Origin: Gymnopus androsaceus JB14
Lineage: Eukaryota; Basidiomycota; Agaricomycetes; Agaricales; Omphalotaceae
Length of the DNA: 12,405 bases
Assembly (NCBI GenBank): GCA_009733575.1
Contig: ML770256.1
Coordinates: 1-12,405 of the forward strand
Direction of reading: 5' to 3'
The position numbers and the translations under genes are program-made. This document shows, in pieces, positions 8,025 through 12,405 of the stretch (within the stretch, counting starts at the first letter, position 1; every line of letters starts with the position of its first letter). The notes under the pieces were generated by a model that had not been told where the DNA came from, searched no databases, and worked only from the letters and a program-made list of their open reading frames with translations.

Positions 8025-9338
8025 ATGGCTAGTAACGGCGCGATTCCGCCCCCTATACCAGAGGTTTCCGCAGACCTGAAGTTTGACGGAGGAGTCAAAG
8101 TTGGCTGGGCTCCGGTCAAACGAAGGATTGTGAACTCACTAAAGACCCAAGGCCTCCTCGGATATACCGATGGATCCATTCCCAAACCCCCTCCTTCTCC
8201 TCCTTCTCCTCCTCCTCCTCCGCCTCCGCCGCCTCCTGCAGCATCCACGACGACCACGACTACGACCGCTACTCCGACCACTACTCCTATCGCATCCACC
8301 GAGACTTCTAAAGCGACCCCCGTTTTCTCGGTGACTCCTTCCCTGGAAGAATGGGTGTTTCGAAACGATCGGGCAAAGGGTATTATCGAGTCCCACATCG
8401 ATGATTTACCGTCCCTAATGCCAAACGTGGATGATAAATCTGCAAAGGAGGTCTATGAGGCTCTGAACACGGAATTTGCCAAAAAGGATGGGATGCGCAA
8501 GGTACTCACTGAGCGTCGTCTCCGTTCCTTTATCTTCCGTGAAGCTGAACCTATCGACGAATTTTTCAAACAACTCCGGGAGATCAGGAAGGATGCCATA
8601 GAAGCTGGAAACGAGATCGAGGATAAAACCTTCCAAGAAATAGTCATTGCAGCTTTCCCTACCGCATCGTTTGACAGTATCATTCAGAATATCACTGCAA
8701 ATGAAAGCCAATATCCCTCGTCAGCCTCCGTTATCCAGCAGATTACGTTCCAGTACTCTCGAGTCGAAAATCGCCCGGACGCTGTCATATCTGGAGACCG
8801 TGTTGCTCAGGCTCATACGACAGTGTCCCCACAGGCTGCTTTGATGTTGAGGATAGAGCAACTGGAGAACATGGTAGCTGCGAAGACGGCAAGGTCAGCG
8901 AACAGTGACAAGAAGTGTCACAACTGTGGACGTACCGGTCATATCAAAGATGACTGCTTTAGGAAAGGAGGAGGAAAAGAAGGCCAATACCCCGCCTGGT
9001 GGCGAGGTAAGAAGGATACCAGTATTCCGTCGCCAAATTCACCCTCTACGTCCATGGCTATAGGCGAACTTACCCAGCACTATGGAATGGCAGCGATGGT
9101 AGACCAGGAAGGACCAGGGGAGCTATTTGCAGACTCGGGTGCCTCTGATCACTTCTTTCGGAAACGCGACGACTTTATAACTTATACCCCATGCAACCGA
9201 GTCGGACGATCATCGGAAAGGTCCACCGCTCTGGAGATAAAAGGGATAGGGAGAGCTAAGAAGGTGGTAATCGAGAATCGGGAAAGAGATAGTACTCATC
9301 TTCGAAGACGCCCTTCACTGCCCAAATGTCGCATCTGA
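8025..9338 (+). CDS. gag: Copia gag and protease part of the polyprotein
   Basis: ATG at 8025 in TATCATGG starts a 437-codon frame. Residues about 105-250 form a Copia-type gag (UBN2-like) domain, including LTERRLRSFIF and a DEFFKQLREIRKDA helix. A CCHC zinc knuckle of form CX2CX4HX4C lies at 298-311 and should bind RNA for packaging. The aspartic protease active site is D370-S-G in FADSGASDHFF. Between residues 53 and 90 is an unusual proline then threonine tract (ten consecutive prolines, seven threonines). From about residue 419 the frame leaves the family sequence because of one extra base near 9279, so the last 19 residues and the stop at 9338 are artefactual. In an intact copy the frame would continue into pol as one polyprotein. 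Confidence 0.88.
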   Translation: MASNGAIPPPIPEVSADLKFDGGVKVGWAPVKRRIVNSLKTQGLLGYTDGSIPKPPPSPPSPPPPPPPPPPAASTTTTTTTATPTTTPIASTETSKATPVFSVTPSLEEWVFRNDRAKGIIESHIDDLPSLMPNVDDKSAKEVYEALNTEFAKKDGMRKVLTERRLRSFIFREAEPIDEFFKQLREIRKDAIEAGNEIEDKTFQEIVIAAFPTASFDSIIQNITANESQYPSSASVIQQITFQYSRVENRPDAVISGDRVAQAHTTVSPQAALMLRIEQLENMVAAKTARSANSDKKCHNCGRTGHIKDDCFRKGGGKEGQYPAWWRGKKDTSIPSPNSPSTSMAIGELTQHYGMAAMVDQEGPGELFADSGASDHFFRKRDDFITYTPCNRVGRSSERSTALEIKGIGRAKKVVIENRERDSTHLRRRPSLPKCRI

Positions 9339-12300
9339 CCTCATTTCCATCGCTAAACTCGACAAACTAGGGTACGAGATCCATTTCGGAAAAGGTTGCG
9401 CTAAATTTTACTCGCCGGGTGGTACTCATTTCCTCACTGGATTCGGGTCAGGAGGGTTATACAAACTGGAGGAGAAACCCGCTACTCTTACCTCCACGTC
9501 GCTCGTTGCGAAATCCAGGTCCCTCAACAAGCCAACAGATCTTGCTACCTGGCATCGCCGTTTGGCACACGCGGGAGCACACCGAATTGATCTCCTTCTT
9601 AAGGAGAACCTGGTTGACGGATTTGTTGTGAAACGAGGGGAAGGTCTTGAAGGGAAATGCGAGAACTGCTTGAAGGGTGCCGCAGTTAGGCGTCCCTTTG
9701 ACGCGACGGTTCCTGTGGAAAAGGAGGTATTAGCGAAAGTTCACCTCGACCTCACTGGACCAATGCGTACCATGGCAAGAGGAGGATTTTTCTACTCCCT
9801 CCCAGTCATCGATGACTGCTCAGCTTTCAACAAAGACTACTACACCGCGAATAAAGAGGCGGATACCACACTCACCTGCATGAATTCCTATCGCGTCATG
9901 GCTGAACGACAGACGGGGAAGAAACTGAAGTGCATCAGGGTTGATGGGGGAAAGGAGTTCATAAACGAAAAATGGCTAAAATGGGCAGACTCACTTGGGA
10001 TCAAGATCGAGCATACACCGGCATATTCGTCAGCAGCAAATGGAGTCGCAGAACGTAAACACGCCACCACCTTTGCTAAAGTCCGCGTTATTCTTGACGA
10101 TTCCGGACTACCCCCATTCCTCTGGGCCATTGCAGCCGCGTATGTCGTCTACACGGAGAACCTCCTTCCTACTTCACGAAACGGGTATAGAATCCCTGCC
10201 GAGGTTTTCCTGGGAATCCGCCAGGACATCTCTCACCTCCGCCCGTTTGGAGTACGTGGTTGGGCGACGATAGTTGATGGCACTCCCGGTAAATTGGACA
10301 GTCGTGCAGTTGAGGGGAGAATGGTGGGTTATGGTGAGAGAGGCGTGTACTTGCTGTATATGCCCTCGGGGAGAGTCATTACGAGTAGGGACGTGGTTTT
10401 CGAGGAAGGACGGCCTAGTCGCACCCTGTCGCCAGCCGGAGGGGAGGATGGCATGGATGAAGATGATCAAATTCCGCCTAGCGCCACCGACGCCACATCA
10501 ATCAACAACGGAACGGATATCCTCGATCAATCAATTCCGTCCGATCAAATCCTCGGCGAAGGCAAATCAGATGCTTCGATTCTGGTGCCTGAACATCCAG
10601 CTCCTCGAAAAACCCGTACCAAATACGTTCCAGACCCAAATGTTCCCCTCCGTCGCTCTGCTCGTCACCAAACTATCGTCTCCGATGAAACCCAACAACC
10701 TCAAGCTAGTTTGACAACTCTGGTTGAAGGGTTTAACGAAATCTCGATTGAATCCAACTCCGCACTTACCGCTTTGGGCATTCCTCCTGTCCCCAGGAGC
10801 TACGCTAAAGCTATGGAAGACCCAGATCGCTGGCTACCGGCAATTGAAAAGGAGATACAGCGGATGAGAGAGTTCGGAGTTTTTGGACCCCTGCAGGATC
10901 CCCCTCCTAACGCCACCATCCTTCGTCCCTTATGGGTCCTTGCTCATAAACTCAACGGAGAAGGCGCCATTATCGAACATAAAGCCCGCCTAGTCGTGGA
11001 TGGTCGAAAGCAAGAAGAAGGACGCGATTTTTACGAGACATTCGCGTCCGTACTCCGTTTCGAATCCCTACGCATCCTTATTGCTCTCTGGGTCGTTCTC
11101 GGGTACCATATCTGGCAAATCGATTTCTCCTCCGCTTACCTTAATGCCGATCTCAAAGAGGAGTTGTATGCATGGCCTCCTGAAGGATACCCGGGACAGG
11201 GGACTGGAAAGGTGATGAGGATTCAGAAGTCGATTTATGGGATGATGCAGGCTGGACGAAACTGGTGGAAGACGCTTGATGCATCATACAAGGAGATGGG
11301 TTTCCAGCGGTCTCAGGCGGACCAATGCGTTAGGGTTAGGTCATCGACATCAGGGGAGACTATGACAGGAACGTATACCGACGACACGCTTGGTGGATCA
11401 TCATCGATTCAGGAGATGGAAAAGGCGAAACAGGAGATTGGAGAACGATACCGTATAAAGAACACGGATAGCGTCCAGTTCGCTTTAGGAATGAAGCTTA
11501 CCCATGACCGAGAACACGGAACTGCTACCCTTTCTATGCCCGCCTACTGGGAAAATCTTCTCGCTAAGCACGGACTTGATTCTTCCAAACCTAAATCGAC
11601 TCCTCTCCCTCCTGGAACAACACTCTCTCTTGATTCATCGCCTAAATCCCCCGACGAAATCGAATTCATGCGAGACAAACCCTATCGAGAAATTCTTGGA
11701 GCAATTCAATTCGGAGCAGGAGCATGTCGTCCTGACATTGCTCACGCAGTTAATGTTCTGTCTCGATTCGCTCACGACCCTCGACGAAGCCACTGGAACG
11801 CGCTTATCCACCTTATCAAGTATATTGGAGGAACTCGAGAATATGGAATTACGTTCTCGAGAGACACCCCAGGAGGAATCACCCCAGTCACATATGTTGA
11901 CGCCGACTACGCATCGTGTGTAGATACTCGTCGCTCTACCTCCGGCGTGCTGACTCTCATAGCAGGGGGTCCGGTCTTTTGGATGTCGAAAAGGCAGCCA
12001 GTAGTGGCCCTGTCGACAACTGAGGCTGAATATATTGCCCTCGCTAAAGGTGTTCAGCAAGCGAAGTGGGTACACCAATTCCTCTCCGAAATCGGACATT
12101 CAGTCTCCCTTCCTTCCATCCTTCGCTGCGACAACCAAGGAGCGATTGCCATCTCCGAGAATCCGAAATTCCATTCTCGTGTTAAACACATCGACATTCG
12201 CTATCACTACATTCGAGAAGCCGTTGAACGAGGGGATGTCAAAATCGATTACATACCCTCCGAAGATAATCCTGCCGATGTTCTTACGAAATTCCTTGGC

Positions 12301-12348
12301 ACCACTCTCCACCGCCGTCAGGTTGGACTTATCCGTCTTAACTTGTGA
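9280..12348 (+). CDS. pol: Copia pol: integrase, reverse transcriptase, RNase H (downstream of frameshift)
   Basis: This frame is open from 9271 and continues the polyprotein after the one-base offset. A pre-integrase zinc-binding region follows (WHRRLAH near 9553 and CENC near 9658). The integrase core has its catalytic triad at D 9748 (HLDLTG), D 9943 (RVDGG) and E 10051 (GVAERKH), with exactly 35 residues between the last two. Reverse transcriptase spans about 10790-11520, with the first Asp in QIDFSSAYLNADL at 11122 and YTDD at 11374-11385. RNase H shows D 11899, E 12022 (STTEAEY), D 12130 (CDNQG) and D 12277 (NPADVLTK). The stop is at 12346-12348. The enzymes copy element RNA and insert the cDNA. 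Apart from the frameshift no stop or missing catalytic residue was found. No own start codon is expected. Confidence 0.92.
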   Translation, partial: GKEIVLIFEDALHCPNVASDLISIAKLDKLGYEIHFGKGCAKFYSPGGTHFLTGFGSGGLYKLEEKPATLTSTSLVAKSRSLNKPTDLATWHRRLAHAGAHRIDLLLKENLVDGFVVKRGEGLEGKCENCLKGAAVRRPFDATVPVEKEVLAKVHLDLTGPMRTMARGGFFYSLPVIDDCSAFNKDYYTANKEADTTLTCMNSYRVMAERQTGKKLKCIRVDGGKEFINEKWLKWADSLGIKIEHTPAYSSAANGVAERKHATTFAKVRVILDDSGLPPFLWAIAAAYVVYTENLLPTSRNGYRIPAEVFLGIRQDISHLRPFGVRGWATIVDGTPGKLDSRAVEGRMVGYGERGVYLLYMPSGRVITSRDVVFEEGRPSRTLSPAGGEDGMDEDDQIPPSATDATSINNGTDILDQSIPSDQILGEGKSDASILVPEHPAPRKTRTKYVPDPNVPLRRSARHQTIVSDETQQPQASLTTLVEGFNEISIESNSALTALGIPPVPRSYAKAMEDPDRWLPAIEKEIQRMREFGVFGPLQDPPPNATILRPLWVLAHKLNGEGAIIEHKARLVVDGRKQEEGRDFYETFASVLRFESLRILIALWVVLGYHIWQIDFSSAYLNADLKEELYAWPPEGYPGQGTGKVMRIQKSIYGMMQAGRNWWKTLDASYKEMGFQRSQADQCVRVRSSTSGETMTGTYTDDTLGGSSSIQEMEKAKQEIGERYRIKNTDSVQFALGMKLTHDREHGTATLSMPAYWENLLAKHGLDSSKPKSTPLPPGTTLSLDSSPKSPDEIEFMRDKPYREILGAIQFGAGACRPDIAHAVNVLSRFAHDPRRSHWNALIHLIKYIGGTREYGITFSRDTPGGITPVTYVDADYASCVDTRRSTSGVLTLIAGGPVFWMSKRQPVVALSTTEAEYIALAKGVQQAKWVHQFLSEIGHSVSLPSILRCDNQGAIAISENPKFHSRVKHIDIRYHYIREAVERGDVKIDYIPSEDNPADVLTKFLGTTLHRRQVGLIRLNL

Positions 12349-12357
12349 ACCTCCGCT

Positions 12358-12370
12358 GGGACTAGGGGAG
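12358..12370 (+). other. Polypurine tract for plus-strand priming
   Basis: GGGACTAGGGGAG sits immediately before the 3' LTR start at 12371. Position and purine richness (AGGGGAG at the junction) fit the plus-strand primer of LTR retrotransposons. It lies 10 nt after the pol stop. Confidence 0.7.
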
Positions 12371-12405
12371 TGTTGAAGGTACCTAGAAGGTCGGTCAAAG
12401 CGTAG
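12371..12405 (+). repeat. Start of the 3' LTR (35 bp visible)
   Basis: Identical over all 35 visible bases to 7443-7477, beginning TGTTGAAGG. The remainder, including whether it carries the intron or the R-U5 duplication, is outside the window. Confidence 0.92.

Larger units (their letters stand above)
7443..12405 (+). mobile_element. Ty1/Copia LTR retrotransposon (3' LTR runs off the window)
   Basis: The order is 5' LTR, primer-binding site, gag, protease, integrase, reverse transcriptase, RNase H, polypurine tract and 3' LTR start. Integrase before reverse transcriptase defines the Copia (Pseudoviridae) order. The first 35 bp of the 5' LTR (7443-7477) recur without change at 12371-12405, where the window ends. 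Identity over this short stretch and intact catalytic residues suggest recent insertion, but a one-base frameshift near 9279 makes this copy probably defective. The bases just before the 5' LTR (TCAGT, 7438-7442) are the candidate target duplication; the matching copy lies outside. Confidence 0.93.

Noticed and set aside
7991..8398. Minus-strand frames rich in Gly/Val or Arg over the gag start
   Set aside because: They are the complement of the proline/threonine codon runs in gag, which has a clear family match on the plus strand.
9268..9338. Programmed frameshift between gag and pol as in Ty1
   Set aside because: The break is downstream of the protease active site and inside a conserved region, no slippery heptamer or pause structure is apparent, and one-base removal merges the frames.
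11327..11341. Telomere-like GTTAGGGTTAGG in the reverse transcriptase region
   Set aside because: It is two units only and falls in frame within conserved coding sequence, so it is a chance codon arrangement.

Overview
This window looks like nuclear DNA from a filamentous fungus, most likely an intron-rich basidiomycete. The lineage is inferred from the short GT-AG introns (53-68 nt, with CTAAT/CTGAT-type branch sites) that split the left-hand gene into seven coding exons. Nothing in the window names a species.

Layout. (1) 17-2544, minus strand: a seven-exon gene for a cytosolic-type FAD-linked oxidase. It has a vanillyl-alcohol-oxidase-type FAD domain followed by a D-arabinono-lactone-oxidase-like C-terminus, with a TATA box near 2681. 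Its reading frame stays open only because two single-base offsets cancel on either side of one intron. (2) 2690-7442: about 4.7 kb without convincing protein genes, densely packed with small non-autonomous DNA elements. Two are TA-flanked, Tc1/mariner-like MITEs (3114-3370 and 3410-3832). Three are related elements with 17-18 bp CATCAGCAAAACCTGGG-type termini (3887-4588, 5255-5983 and a right-truncated copy from 6682). Each of these three carries hairpin-forming arms of CCATAGC/CCACAGC-like words and an internal promoter-like plus intron-like module. (3) 7443-12405: a Ty1/Copia LTR retrotransposon on the plus strand, complete except that only the first 35 bp of its 3' LTR fall inside the window. 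It encodes gag, protease, integrase, reverse transcriptase and RNase H with all catalytic residues visible. One extra base near 9279 breaks the polyprotein between protease and integrase.

The most striking observation lies in the 5' LTR. A 66-nt sequence at 7840-7905, directly in front of the primer-binding site, equals the joined segments 7699-7734 and 7789-7818. What is missing is exactly a 54-nt GT-AG intron (7735-7788) with a branch-site motif. The copied segment begins at the predicted transcription start, a TCAGTC initiator 30 bp downstream of a TATATA box. The LTR therefore seems to contain an unspliced R-U5 followed by a spliced R-U5, as if the cDNA of a spliced transcript 5' end had been joined in. 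The primer-binding site matches the anticodon arm of initiator tRNA-Met rather than its 3' end, which is the half-tRNA priming mode of Drosophila copia and yeast Ty5.

The retroelement and the small DNA elements are independent insertions. Nothing suggests that the oxidase gene works together with them.
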